From CADEED01 sp963839685 (GTDB lineage Bacteria; Pseudomonadota; Gammaproteobacteria; Steroidobacterales; Steroidobacteraceae): a stretch of 64,000 nt of DNA. Both the position numbers and the translations under genes were made by a program. This document shows positions 1 to 8,002 of the stretch, one piece after another. The DNA is taken from the NCBI GenBank assembly GCA_963839685.1, contig CAWIVS010000004.1:62001-126000 (forward strand). The letters are read 5' to 3'. Position 1 is the stretch's first letter. Each line of letters opens with the position of its first letter. The notes beneath the pieces are model-generated. The model was not told the origin of the DNA. It did not search any database and saw nothing but the letters and a program-made list of their open reading frames with translations.

Positions 1-1241
1 CGAGCTTGCGCCAGTGGAAGATCTGCGCGGCCGGCACGCGATAGCGCGCCATGACGCGGCGTCCGAGGTAGTACCCGGACCAGATATTGCTCGCGACCAG
101 GCCCAGCGTCGGTCCCCACAGGCCGAAGGCCGGCATGAGCGCGATGATCAGCGCGATGTTGATCGCGAGCGCAATGGCGCTCGAAGTGGCGAACGAGGCG
201 TTGTCCTCGACGCTGCGCAGCAACGTGGAGTACTGGAAGCACTGGCGCAGCATCAGCAGCAGGAACACCTGGAAATAGGGAGTTGCCGCGACAAAGGCGT
301 CGGTGAATGCGAGGCGTATCAGGGGCTCGGCGAAATAACTCAGCAGCACCCAGGCCGGCACGATGACCGCCGCCACCATCATCTGGGCGCGCTTCCACAG
401 TCGCAGGCCTTCGGCCGGATCGCGTTGCGCGCGCTTGACCAGGTCGGGAAAGATCACATCCGACAGCGAGGTCTGCACGATGTTCACCAGCGGCACCTGG
501 TAGTGCGCGGTGGAGTAGATGGCCAGCGGCACCGGGCCCAGCACCGTGCCCACCACCACGCGGCCGAACTCATTCGCCTTGTTGAGGATGGAGCCCAGTC
601 CGAGCGGCGTTACCAGCCGCACCTGCTCGCGCATCACCTCGCGATCCCAGCGGAACACCAGCAGGCCGGCGCGCGCGCAGCCACAGGTAGATAGCTACGT
701 TCTTGATGGCCTCGGCGCACACCAGGGTGGCGAAGATCATCTCGACGTCGTGGAAATAGAGCGCCGCGCCGAGCAGCGTGGCGAGCCGCCAGGCGGTCAC
801 GACCAGCGTGTACTGCATCACCTCCACGGAGCGGCGTTGCGCCAGCCAGTAGGCCACCACCACTTCCAGGTTGAGGAACATGAATACGTACACCGTCAGC
901 AGCCACCAGCTGGCGGCGATTTCCGCGGGGACGATCCACGGATGCGCCAGCGCGACGATCAGCGCGCTCACCACTGCCACGAAGAACATGAGAACCGTGG
1001 TCTTGGTGATGTCGGCCGGCGCACGCTCCGGCGTGCGGGCCAGCAGGTAAGTGAGATTGGCGCTCAGCGCGAAGCCGCCAAGCGAGGTCACCAACATTGC
1101 AACCGCCATGAACTGCCGATACCGGCCGTAGTCGACGATGTCGAGCAGGCGTACCAGCAGCAGGGGACTCAAGAGCGCCAGGGCCTGGTTGAGCAGGCGT
1201 GCGCTGGCGAGCACGGCGCCTCTCGAGACAAATGAACTCAT
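1..1241 (-). CDS. Polysaccharide/lipid flippase-like membrane protein (partial, frameshifted)
   Basis: This multi-pass membrane protein resembles the MOP-superfamily exporters (Wzx/MurJ-like) that flip lipid-linked sugars across the inner membrane. Its N-terminus (start ATG at 1241) begins with a short basic-hydrophobic segment and continues through alternating hydrophobic helices and arginine-rich loops, as in polysaccharide biosynthesis proteins. The reading frame breaks near 675 in an alternating CG run. The same protein resumes in another frame (LLVFRWDREVMREQ...) and runs off the left edge of the window, so the C-terminus is not seen. The transported substrate cannot be told. A sequencing indel is the likeliest cause of the break. 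Confidence 0.6.
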
Positions 1242-1351
1242 GCGGTGTGTGGATTCTCTTCGCAGGCGTGGATACGGAATGTCGGCGGGCGCGGCAGCCG
1301 GAGTAGGGCCGCGCCTACAGCCGCGCGCGCGACGCTCGCAGTCCTAAGGGG

Positions 1352-1909
1352 TCAGACCGAAACCAGCGCGTAGACACCCAGCGCCGCGAATGACAACGCG
1401 GCGACAATGCGTATCCACTTGAGCGGCACGCGGCGCATCAGCGCGTCGCCGGCGAACACCACGGGCGCGTTGGCGATCATCATGCCGACGGTGGTGCCGA
1501 GCACGACCAGGATGATGGAATGAAACTGCGCCGCCAGCGCGACGGTCGCGAGCTGGGTCTTGTCGCCCATCTCGACCAGGAAAAATGCGAATGCCGTGGT
1601 CAGGAACACGCCGTAGCGCGGAGCGGAGTCGGTTTCTTCGGGCGCAGAATCGGGAATGAGCGTCCACGCCGCCATCGCGATGAAAGACAGCCCCAGGATC
1701 CAGCGCAGCGCGTCCGCGCCAATCACGCTGACCAGCCAGGCGCCCACCGCGCTCGCCAGCGCGTGATTCGCGAGTGTGGCAATGAATATTCCGCCCACGA
1801 TTGGCCAGGGCGCACGAAACCGGGCCGCGAGCAGCAGCGCCAGCAACTGGGTCTTGTCGCCGATCTCGGCGAGTGCCACCACGCCCGTCGAAACGAAAAA
1901 TGCCTCCAA
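1352..1909 (-). CDS. TMEM165/GDT1 family (UPF0016) cation exporter, probable Mn2+ efflux
   Basis: An inner-membrane protein of 185 aa with two repeated halves. Each half carries the family signature E-x-G-D-K-T: AEIGDKT at residues 14-20 and VEMGDKT at 112-118. Hydrophobic helices follow each motif, giving the expected six transmembrane segments. Characterised bacterial members of this family (MneA type) export manganese; eukaryotic GDT1/TMEM165 moves Mn/Ca. The length is normal for the family. It stands alone on the minus strand. A possible small ORF and tRNA-Glu lie upstream. No yybP-ykoY type Mn riboswitch was visible in the 300 bp upstream. Confidence 0.85.
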   Translation of the reverse strand: MEAFFVSTGVVALAEIGDKTQLLALLLAARFRAPWPIVGGIFIATLANHALASAVGAWLVSVIGADALRWILGLSFIAMAAWTLIPDSAPEETDSAPRYGVFLTTAFAFFLVEMGDKTQLATVALAAQFHSIILVVLGTTVGMMIANAPVVFAGDALMRRVPLKWIRIVAALSFAALGVYALVSV

Positions 1910-1924
1910 GCCTTTCCCGCCTTT

Positions 1925-2194
1925 CTATCTGACCGCGTAGTTAGGCGATGCAGCGCCGTGCCGGATGATCTCGCGCGACTTCTCGGCGAGCTCGTTCACG
2001 TCGAAATTTGGCGTGGCTTCCTGGTGGCAGTGACAGGCGCCGCTGGCGCGGTCGTACTGACAGTCATGCCCTGGAGCGCAGCGGAATGCGCGTCGATGCG
2101 GACCATTCCCGGCGAGTCGGCAGGCGTCGAATGCGGCACCCAGGCGAATGGTGTTGTTCGGCAATTTTTCCCCGGGCAGTGGCTCGGACCTCAA
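1925..2194 (-). CDS. Possible small cysteine-containing protein of unknown function
   Basis: This 89-aa frame would start with TTG and end 15 bp before the Mn-exporter-like gene on the same strand. It has a cysteine/histidine-rich centre (CAPGHDC ... CHCH) and a plausible C-terminal helix (VNELAEKSREIIRHG). No known family was recognised and no convincing ribosome binding site precedes the TTG. It fills most of the 300-bp space between tRNA-Glu and the exporter. It could equally be non-coding; the cysteine pattern is the only positive sign. Confidence 0.25.
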   Translation of the reverse strand: MRSEPLPGEKLPNNTIRLGAAFDACRLAGNGPHRRAFRCAPGHDCQYDRASGACHCHQEATPNFDVNELAEKSREIIRHGAASPNYAVR

Positions 2195-2208
2195 GTCATT
2201 GATTTGAT

Positions 2209-2284
2209 TGGCGCTCCCTACCGGATTCGAACCGGTGTTACGGCCTTGAGAGGGCCATGTCCTGGGCCTCTAGACGAAGGGAGC
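2209..2284 (-). tRNA. tRNA-Glu (anticodon CTC)
   Basis: The reverse complement folds as a complete 76-nt tRNA: acceptor GCTCCCT paired with AGGGAGC, D-arm TCGTCTAGAGG typical of glutamate tRNAs, anticodon loop CTCTCAA with anticodon CTC, T-loop GGTTCGAATCC, and an encoded 3' GCCA. The 5' half (CTTCGTCTAGAGGCC) matches bacterial tRNA-Glu. A sigma70-like promoter lies just upstream, overlapping the literal pcnB start. Confidence 0.95.
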
Positions 2285-2316
2285 GTCTGTCAGGCGGGTC
2301 CAGAATCGAGCGCGGT

Positions 2317-2344
2317 AGTATATGCGCCGCTTTTCACCTGCCAA
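2317..2344 (-). promoter_or_regulatory. Sigma70-type promoter for tRNA-Glu
   Basis: On the minus strand TTGGCA (2339-2344) and TATACT (2317-2322) are separated by 16 bp. Transcription would start about 25 nt before the tRNA 5' end. The -10 overlaps the first in-frame ATG of pcnB on the other strand. Confidence 0.55.
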
Positions 2345-3917
2345 GCGGAACTTTGAAGTCTTGAACGAAGCCGACCCGGGCTCCCGCCCCGCCGCACGCA
2401 TCATTCCCCGTGCCGAACATTCCATATCGCGATCCGCGATCTCTCCCAATGCGTTGAGGGTTCTGTACCGCCTGCACGAAGCTGGCTACGAGGCCTTCCT
2501 GGTGGGTGGTTGCGTGCGCGACATGTTGCTGGGAATTTCCCCGAAGGATTTCGACATCGCCACCAGCGCGTTGCCGGAAGAGGTCAAACGCGTTTTTCGC
2601 AATTGCCGTCTCATCGGCCGGCGCTTCCGGCTGGCGCACGTATTCTTCGGACGCGACATCATCGAGGTGGCGACCTTCCGCGCGATGAGCGGGCCCGAGC
2701 CCGGCGAAGAAGTGCCCGAGCCCGCGGCAGCCGATCTCGACGACGACCTCGATGACGAACTCATCGACGACGACGATCTCGATGACGAGGAAGAAGTCGA
2801 TGAGAGCGTGATCCTCGCCGAGGCCGGGCCGCACCAGACAGGATTCCACGGCGGCCCGCCGATCGCGGAGCGCGATCGTTCGCGTCACGCGGGCGCCGGC
2901 AACGACGACGACGAGGATCGCGTCACCGACCAGCACGGCCGGATCCTGCGCGACAACGCCTACGGCAGCATCGACGACGATGTCTGGCGCCGCGATTTCA
3001 CCGCCAATTCGCTCTACTACAACATCGCCGATTTCTCGATCTGGGATTACACCGGCGGCGTCGCGGACATCGCAGCGCGGCGGCTCAAGCTGATCGGCGA
3101 TCCGGTCACGCGTTATCGCGAAGACCCGGTGCGCATGCTGCGAGCGGCGCGTTTCGAGGCCAAGCTCGGCTTTGCGCTCGACGGCAACACCGGTACCGCC
3201 ATCGCGGGCCTGAAGGAGTTGTTAGGCAGCGTGCCGCCCGCGCGCCTGTTCGACGAAACACTGAAGCTGTTCCTGACCGGGCATGGCGCACGCAGTCTCG
3301 AAGTGCTGCGCGCCCGCGGCCTGTTCGGTGAGCTGATGCCCACGGTGGCGAGTTACCTGGAACGCCACCCGGACGGCGCCGTAGCCCGCCTGCTGAAGCA
3401 GGGGCTCATCAACACCGACCAGCGCGTTTCGCAGGGCAAGCCGGTGACGCCGACCTTTCTGTTTGCGCTGCTGCTGTACGGGCCGATCGCCGACATCATC
3501 GAGAAACATCCGCCGGAGAAATGGCACGACATCGGCACCATTGTCGATGCCGTGGACCGCGCGGCGCGCGGCGCGCAGGGCCGCATCACCATCCCGAAGC
3601 GTTTCTCGCTGGGTGTTCGCGAAATGTTTGCCGCGCAGCCGCGCCTCGAGCAGCCACGCGGCCGGCGTGCACTGCGCATGCTGGAGCAGCCGCGCTTCCG
3701 CGCCGGATTCGATCTGCTGCTGCTGCGCGCCGACATGGGCCTGGCGCCGCGCGAAATCGCCGACTGGTGGACACGCGTGCAGGAAGTCTCCCAGACAGAT
3801 CGCGATCGCATGGCGGATGCGCTTGGCGTGCAGCGACCTGCCGGCGAGGGCGGAGGATCACGGCGGCCGCGCCGTCGACGCCGGCGTGGGCGCGGACGAG
3901 CGCCCGCCACCACATGA
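2322..3917 (+). CDS. pcnB: Poly(A) polymerase I with a long acidic insertion
   Basis: Adds 3' poly(A) tails to RNA and so promotes its decay. The class II nucleotidyltransferase core is clear: GGCVRDMLLG at residues 62-71, the metal-binding DFD at 76-78, RRDFTANSLYYN at 223-234 and GDPVTRYREDPVRMLRAARF. The C-terminus is very basic (RRPRRRRRRGRGR), as in other PcnB proteins. Unusual is a stretch of roughly 60 extra residues (about 123-205) inside the catalytic domain, with an almost pure Asp/Glu core at 138-161. The ATG at 2322 lies inside the tRNA-Glu promoter, so TTG at 2361 is a possible alternative start. The stop overlaps the folK start (ATGA), indicating translational coupling. Confidence 0.93.
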   Translation: MRRFSPAKRNFEVLNEADPGSRPAARIIPRAEHSISRSAISPNALRVLYRLHEAGYEAFLVGGCVRDMLLGISPKDFDIATSALPEEVKRVFRNCRLIGRRFRLAHVFFGRDIIEVATFRAMSGPEPGEEVPEPAAADLDDDLDDELIDDDDLDDEEEVDESVILAEAGPHQTGFHGGPPIAERDRSRHAGAGNDDDEDRVTDQHGRILRDNAYGSIDDDVWRRDFTANSLYYNIADFSIWDYTGGVADIAARRLKLIGDPVTRYREDPVRMLRAARFEAKLGFALDGNTGTAIAGLKELLGSVPPARLFDETLKLFLTGHGARSLEVLRARGLFGELMPTVASYLERHPDGAVARLLKQGLINTDQRVSQGKPVTPTFLFALLLYGPIADIIEKHPPEKWHDIGTIVDAVDRAARGAQGRITIPKRFSLGVREMFAAQPRLEQPRGRRALRMLEQPRFRAGFDLLLLRADMGLAPREIADWWTRVQEVSQTDRDRMADALGVQRPAGEGGGSRRPRRRRRRGRGRAPATT

Positions 3918-4441
3918 ACGCGGCGACCGACGCGCTGGCCGGGGCTGCCGCGGCGTTGCGCTGGCAGCCGGCCTACGTCGGTGTGGGCAGCAATCTCTCC
4001 GAACCGCGCGCCCAGGTGCAGCGCGCGCTCGGGGCGCTCGGCGATCTTCATGACTCACGCCTGGTGACCGCTTCGCCGCTCTACCACTCGCCGCCGCTGG
4101 GCGAGGTGTCGCAGCCGCCGTACGTCAACGCGGTGGCGGGTCTCGTGACGCGCCTGTCGCCGGAGGAACTTCTGGCCGAACTGCGCCGGCTGGAACGCGA
4201 GCTGGGTCGCGAACCGCCGCGTGAACGCTGGGGCCCGCGCATCATCGATCTCGACCTGCTGGTGCACGGCCGCGAGACGCGCGCCACGCAGCAGCTGACG
4301 CTGCCGCACCCGGGCATTGGCGAACGCGATTTCGTGCTCTATCCACTCGCCGACATCGCACCCGACCTGGACGTGCCGGGCCTCGGCAGCGTCGCCAGCT
4401 TGGTGCTGCGCGTTGCGAACCGCGGCGTCGTGCGGTTGTGA
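3914..4441 (+). CDS. folK: 2-amino-4-hydroxy-6-hydroxymethyldihydropteridine pyrophosphokinase
   Basis: Transfers pyrophosphate from ATP to 6-hydroxymethyl-7,8-dihydropterin in folate synthesis. The 175-aa product has the HPPK signatures: VGVGSNLSEPRAQVQRAL near the N-terminus, SPLYHSPPLG, and the active-site block RWGPRIIDLDLLVHG followed by LPHPGIGERDFVLYPLADIAPD. The ATG at 3914 overlaps the pcnB stop by four bases (ATGA). The same frame is open further upstream, but that part is only the shadow of pcnB. The stop TGA overlaps the probable GTG start of the next gene. The pcnB-folK-kinase-panB order is common in gammaproteobacteria. Confidence 0.94.
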   Translation: MNAATDALAGAAAALRWQPAYVGVGSNLSEPRAQVQRALGALGDLHDSRLVTASPLYHSPPLGEVSQPPYVNAVAGLVTRLSPEELLAELRRLERELGREPPRERWGPRIIDLDLLVHGRETRATQQLTLPHPGIGERDFVLYPLADIAPDLDVPGLGSVASLVLRVANRGVVRL

Positions 4442-5155
4442 GCACCACCGACTCCGAAACCTTCGCCGGCGCGAGTCCGGCGGCAGCCGCGCGCGCGCGA
4501 CGCCGAGATTCCACCGCAACGCTACATCGTGGTGGAAGGCCCGATCGGCGTGGGCAAGACCAGCCTGGCAAAACGGCTGGCCGCCACCCTCGAAGCGGAG
4601 CTGGTGCTCGAGCAGGATGCGCAGAACCCGTTCCTCGAGCGCTTCTATCGCAACCCGAAATCGGGCGCGCTGCCGGCGCAGCTGTTTTTTCTCTTTCAAC
4701 GCGCGCAGCAGCTCGGCTCGCTGAAGCAGCAGGACATGTTCGCGCCGCGGCGCGTCGCTGACTATCTATTCGAGAAGGACCGGTTGTTCGCCAGCCTGAC
4801 GCTGGACGCCGCCGAGATGGGTCTCTACGAGCAGGTGGCCTCGCGTCTCGACGTGGATCCGCCCAAGCCGGATCTGGTCGTGTACCTGCAGGCGCCGGTG
4901 GAGACCCTGCTGGCACGCATCGCCAGGCGCGGCATCGCCTACGAGAACAGCATCGATGCCGCTTATCTCACCCGGCTCAACGACGCCTATGCGCGCTTCT
5001 TTCACGAATACGCGCGCGCGCCGCTGCTCATCGTCAACGCCGCCAACATCGACCCGGTGCAGAACCAGGGCGACTACGACGAGCTGGTGGCCACGATCCG
5101 GCGCATGCGCAAGGGCCGCATGTACTACAACCCGTTGCGCCACGTTACTATCTAG
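4438..5155 (+). CDS. Deoxynucleoside kinase family protein (frameshift near the N-terminus)
   Basis: P-loop kinase that phosphorylates deoxynucleosides (dGK/dCK/dNK type). The P-loop is RYIVVEGPIGVGKTS. Further family features are FFLFQRAQQL, a DRLFASLTL segment and the LARIARRGI lid with its arginines. The clean frame covers 4502-5155 but has no good start before RYIVVEGP. GTG at 4438, overlapping the folK stop (GTGA), opens a frame that ends up one base off. The two join if an indel is assumed in the alternating CG run at about 4490-4500. The literal alternative is GTG at 4529, which would cut off the first strand of the P-loop domain. Such kinases often sit between folK and panB. Confidence 0.85.
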
Positions 5156-5175
5156 CAGGATCCAGAGGGCCATTC

Positions 5176-6009
5176 GTGTACACGCACCTCGAACAACGTG
5201 ATTCCACCCGACCGCCGGTGTCGCTGGGCACGCTCGCGAAGATGAAGCGCGACGGCGAGAAGATCGCCTGCATCACCTGCTACGACGCGAGCTTTGCGGT
5301 GTTGTGTGACAACGCCGACGTCGACCTGGTGCTGGTCGGTGATTCGCTCGGCATGGTGCTGCAGGGCCACGACACCACGGTGCCGGTGACCATGAACGAT
5401 GTCGTGTATCACTCCAAGGCGGTGGCGCGCGGGCTGCACCGGCCATTCCTCGTGGCCGACCTGCCGTTCGCCAGTTACCCCACCCCTGATGTCGCGCTCG
5501 CGAATTCGGTGCGCCTCATGCAGGAGGGCGGCGCCGGAATGGTGAAGCTGGAGAGCGGCCTGGGCCAGCTCGAGATCGTCGAGTTCCTGGCGCGGCACGA
5601 CATCGCGGTGTGTGCGCACCTCGGCCTCAAGCCGCAGTCGGTGCACAAGACCGGTGGCTTTCGCGTGCAGGGTCGCGACGATGCCGCCGCGCAACGCATG
5701 CTCGAGAATGCACGGGCGCTCGAATCCGCCGGCGCCGACATCGTGCTGCTCGAGTGCATTCCGTCCGAGCTCGGCAAGCGCATCACGCAGTCACTCGAAG
5801 TGCCGGTGATCGGCATCGGCGCCGGGCCCGATACCGACGGACAGATCCTGGTGCTGTACGACGTGCTGGACATCACCTCGGGACGCAAGCCGCGATTCGT
5901 CAAGAATTTCATGGAGGGGGCGAGCTCGAATCTCGACGCGCTCGGTCGTTACGTACATGCCGTCAAGCAGAAAACCTACCCCGCGCCCGAACACGAATTC
6001 CACGCGTAA
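5176..6009 (+). CDS. panB: 3-methyl-2-oxobutanoate hydroxymethyltransferase
   Basis: First committed enzyme of pantothenate synthesis: adds a hydroxymethyl group from methylene-THF to alpha-ketoisovalerate, giving ketopantoate. The 277-aa TIM-barrel protein shows CYDASFA, VGDSLGMVLQGHDTTVPVT, VADLPFASY, HLGLKPQSV and LLECIPSELGKRIT (active-site glutamate region), then GIGAGPDTDGQILV. The start is GTG at 5176, 20 bp after the kinase stop. panC follows after 19 bp, forming the usual panBC pair. Confidence 0.96.
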   Translation: MYTHLEQRDSTRPPVSLGTLAKMKRDGEKIACITCYDASFAVLCDNADVDLVLVGDSLGMVLQGHDTTVPVTMNDVVYHSKAVARGLHRPFLVADLPFASYPTPDVALANSVRLMQEGGAGMVKLESGLGQLEIVEFLARHDIAVCAHLGLKPQSVHKTGGFRVQGRDDAAAQRMLENARALESAGADIVLLECIPSELGKRITQSLEVPVIGIGAGPDTDGQILVLYDVLDITSGRKPRFVKNFMEGASSNLDALGRYVHAVKQKTYPAPEHEFHA

Positions 6010-6028
6010 GACGCGCGGAGCGGGCCTG

Positions 6029-7240
6029 ATGATCACGGCGACCACCATCGCGGAGGTGCGCGCACACGTGTCGCGCTGGCATGCCGCGGGTGAGCGGGTG
6101 GTGTTCGTGCCCACCATGGGCAACCTGCACGCCGGGCACCTCAGCCTGCTGGAGGCGGCGCGCCGGCACGGTGAGCGATTCGTCGCCAGCATCTTCGTGA
6201 ATCCGATGCAGTTCGGACCCAACGAGGACTTTGCGCATTATCCGCGCACACCGGCGCAGGACGCGACCATGCTCGCCGAGGCGGGTTGCAACCTGATGTT
6301 CATGCCCGAGGTCGGCGAGATCTATCCGAACGGCGCGGACAACGCGACCCGGATCGAGGTACCCGGGATTTCCGCCATCCTGTGCGGCGAATTCCGGCCC
6401 GGTCATTTCGAGGGCGTCGCCACCATCGTTGCAAAACTGTTCCACATCGTGGACCCGGACGTGGCCATCTTCGGCGAGAAGGACTACCAGCAACTGACCG
6501 TCATCCGCCGCATGGTGGCCGACCTGTGTCTGCACGTGCAGATCGTCGGCGCACCCACGGTGCGCGAAAGCGATGGGCTGGCGATGAGCTCGCGCAACCA
6601 GTACCTCACGCCCGAGGACCGTCGCGCAGCGCCGACTATCCACCGTCAGTTGCAGCAGGCGGTGGAAGCGCTCGGCTCCGGCGCGCGCGATTTCGCGCGC
6701 ATCGAGGGTGCCGGGCGTGCCGCGCTGCAGGCGGCGGGTTTCCGCCCCGATTACTTCAGCGTACGCGATGCGCGCACGCTGGCGCCCGCGCAGCCCGACA
6801 CGCGGCACTTCGTGGTGATGACCGCGGCGCGCGTCGGGAAGGCGCGGCTCATCGACAACCTGCAGTATCTCGACTTAGACGGTGCCGGCCCGGCATCGCT
6901 CGCGACGCGCGGCATGTTCGGCCAGCGCCCATTCCACGTGTTCACGCACCAGCGGCGAACAATCGTCGCGACGCGCCTCGAGCGCCGCCGTGTTCGTCGC
7001 GCTGGCCGGCGCGTTGCCCAGCGCCACCGCGATATTGCGCAGCCAGCGCTGGTAGCCGATGCGGCGGATCGCCGAGCCCTCGGTGCGTTCCAGGAATTGC
7101 TGTTCCGTCCACGCGAACAATTCCGCCAGCCGTGCGGCATCGAGTCCGTGGCGCGTCTTGAAGTCAGGATGCGCGGCGGCGCGCGCGAACTTGTTCCATG
7201 GACACACCAGCTGGCAGTCGTCACAGCCGTAGATGCGTGA
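6029..7240 (+). CDS. panC: Pantothenate synthetase, reading frame over-extended at the 3' end
   Basis: Condenses pantoate and beta-alanine, using ATP, to pantothenate. From ATG 6029 the product shows PTMGNLHAGHLSL (HxGH nucleotide-binding motif, residues 28-40), NPMQFGPNEDF, FGEKDYQQLTVIRRM and the KMSKS-like SSRNQYL. Similarity to PanC ends at about 6870 (KARLIDNLQYLD), the usual length of about 280 aa. No in-frame stop occurs until 7240, so the last 360 bases lie antisense to queG and should not be trusted. A single-base shift near 6870 would stop at the TAG at 6876. Either an indel hides the true stop or the protein has an unusual tail. Confidence 0.85.
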   Translation: MITATTIAEVRAHVSRWHAAGERVVFVPTMGNLHAGHLSLLEAARRHGERFVASIFVNPMQFGPNEDFAHYPRTPAQDATMLAEAGCNLMFMPEVGEIYPNGADNATRIEVPGISAILCGEFRPGHFEGVATIVAKLFHIVDPDVAIFGEKDYQQLTVIRRMVADLCLHVQIVGAPTVRESDGLAMSSRNQYLTPEDRRAAPTIHRQLQQAVEALGSGARDFARIEGAGRAALQAAGFRPDYFSVRDARTLAPAQPDTRHFVVMTAARVGKARLIDNLQYLDLDGAGPASLATRGMFGQRPFHVFTHQRRTIVATRLERRRVRRAGRRVAQRHRDIAQPALVADAADRRALGAFQELLFRPREQFRQPCGIESVARLEVRMRGGARELVPWTHQLAVVTAVDA

Positions 7241-7975
7241 ACCGACCAGGCGGCGCAGCTCGACGGGAATCGCGCCGTGCAATTCGATGGTGAGATACGA
7301 AATGCAGCGGCGCGCATCGAGCCGGTACGGCGCCGTGATGGCGCCGGTGGGGCAGGCCGGAATACAGGCCGAGCAGGTGCCGCAATGCGCAGTCGCGGGT
7401 TCGTCCACGGGCAACGGCAGGTCGGTGAGGATCTCGCCGATGAAGAAATATGAGCCGGCATCCCGCGCGATGAGATTGGTGTGTTTGCCGATCCAGCCGA
7501 TCCCGGCATTACGCGCCAGCGCCTTCTCGAGCACCGGTCCAGAGTCCACGAAAACGCGGTAGCCCATCGCGCCGATGCGTCCGACCATGTCGTCCGCCAG
7601 TCCCTGCAGTGCACTGCGCAGCACCTTGTGGTAGTCGCGCCCGAGCGCATAACGCGATACGTAGGCGGTGTCCGGATCCTGTAGAACCTCGAGCGCGTCG
7701 CGGGCCTCGGCCGGCCAATAGTCCATGCGGGCCGACAGGACGCGCACCGTGCCCGGCACCAGTTCCTCCGGGCGCGTGCGCCGCGTGCCATGTTTCCACA
7801 TGTAGTCCATCTCGCCATGCAGGCCCGCGCCCAGCCAGCGGGTGAAGTGCGTGACATCCGCCCCCAGCGCCACGTCGCTCACACCGAGCGCGTCGAAACC
7901 GCGGGCGCGCGCCAGCGATTCCAGCTCGGACTTGAGCTCTCCAGGTTGCCGCAAGGTTTGCACACGGGGGTCCAT
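6875..7975 (-). CDS. queG: Epoxyqueuosine reductase
   Basis: Last enzyme of queuosine synthesis: reduces epoxyqueuosine in tRNA to queuosine, using cobalamin and two [4Fe-4S] clusters. The N-terminal cobalamin-binding part contains GLHGEMDYMWKHG, YALGRDYHKVLR and VDSGPVLEKALA. The ferredoxin-like part has CGTCSACIPACP and GCDDCQLVCPWN, and a HEAT-like C-terminus begins at RRIGYQRWLRNIA. ATG 7975 is preferred over the longer GTG at 7999 because a TATACT -10 element lies just 10 nt upstream of it. The gene is divergent from nnr, the usual arrangement in this class, and its 3' end overlaps the over-extended panC frame. Confidence 0.94.
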   Translation of the reverse strand: MDPRVQTLRQPGELKSELESLARARGFDALGVSDVALGADVTHFTRWLGAGLHGEMDYMWKHGTRRTRPEELVPGTVRVLSARMDYWPAEARDALEVLQDPDTAYVSRYALGRDYHKVLRSALQGLADDMVGRIGAMGYRVFVDSGPVLEKALARNAGIGWIGKHTNLIARDAGSYFFIGEILTDLPLPVDEPATAHCGTCSACIPACPTGAITAPYRLDARRCISYLTIELHGAIPVELRRLVGSRIYGCDDCQLVCPWNKFARAAAHPDFKTRHGLDAARLAELFAWTEQQFLERTEGSAIRRIGYQRWLRNIAVALGNAPASATNTAALEARRDDCSPLVREHVEWALAEHAARRERCRAGTV

Positions 7976-7985
7976 TGATGCCGCC

Positions 7986-7993
7986 AGTATAAT
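7986..7993. promoter_or_regulatory. Overlapping divergent -10 elements of queG and nnr
   Basis: The octamer AGTATAAT reads TATAAT (7988-7993) toward nnr and TATACT (7991-7986) toward queG. The start codons are 9 nt (ATG 8003) and 10 nt (ATG 7975) downstream, so both mRNAs should have almost no 5' leader. No good -35 hexamer was found for either direction. Confidence 0.5.
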
Positions 7994-8002
7994 TCCCACC
8001 CC

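Noticed and set aside
1910..2208. Mn-sensing yybP-ykoY riboswitch upstream of the UPF0016 gene
   Set aside because: I looked for the conserved GGGGAGTAG-type core on the minus strand and did not find it.
1520..2356. 278-aa plus-strand open frame over the Mn exporter and tRNA-Glu
   Set aside because: It is antisense to a conserved membrane gene and to a tRNA and has shadow-like composition.
2730..2960. GAC/GAT repeats in pcnB as a microsatellite or CRISPR-like array
   Set aside because: They are codons for an Asp/Glu-rich protein segment with no spacer-repeat structure.
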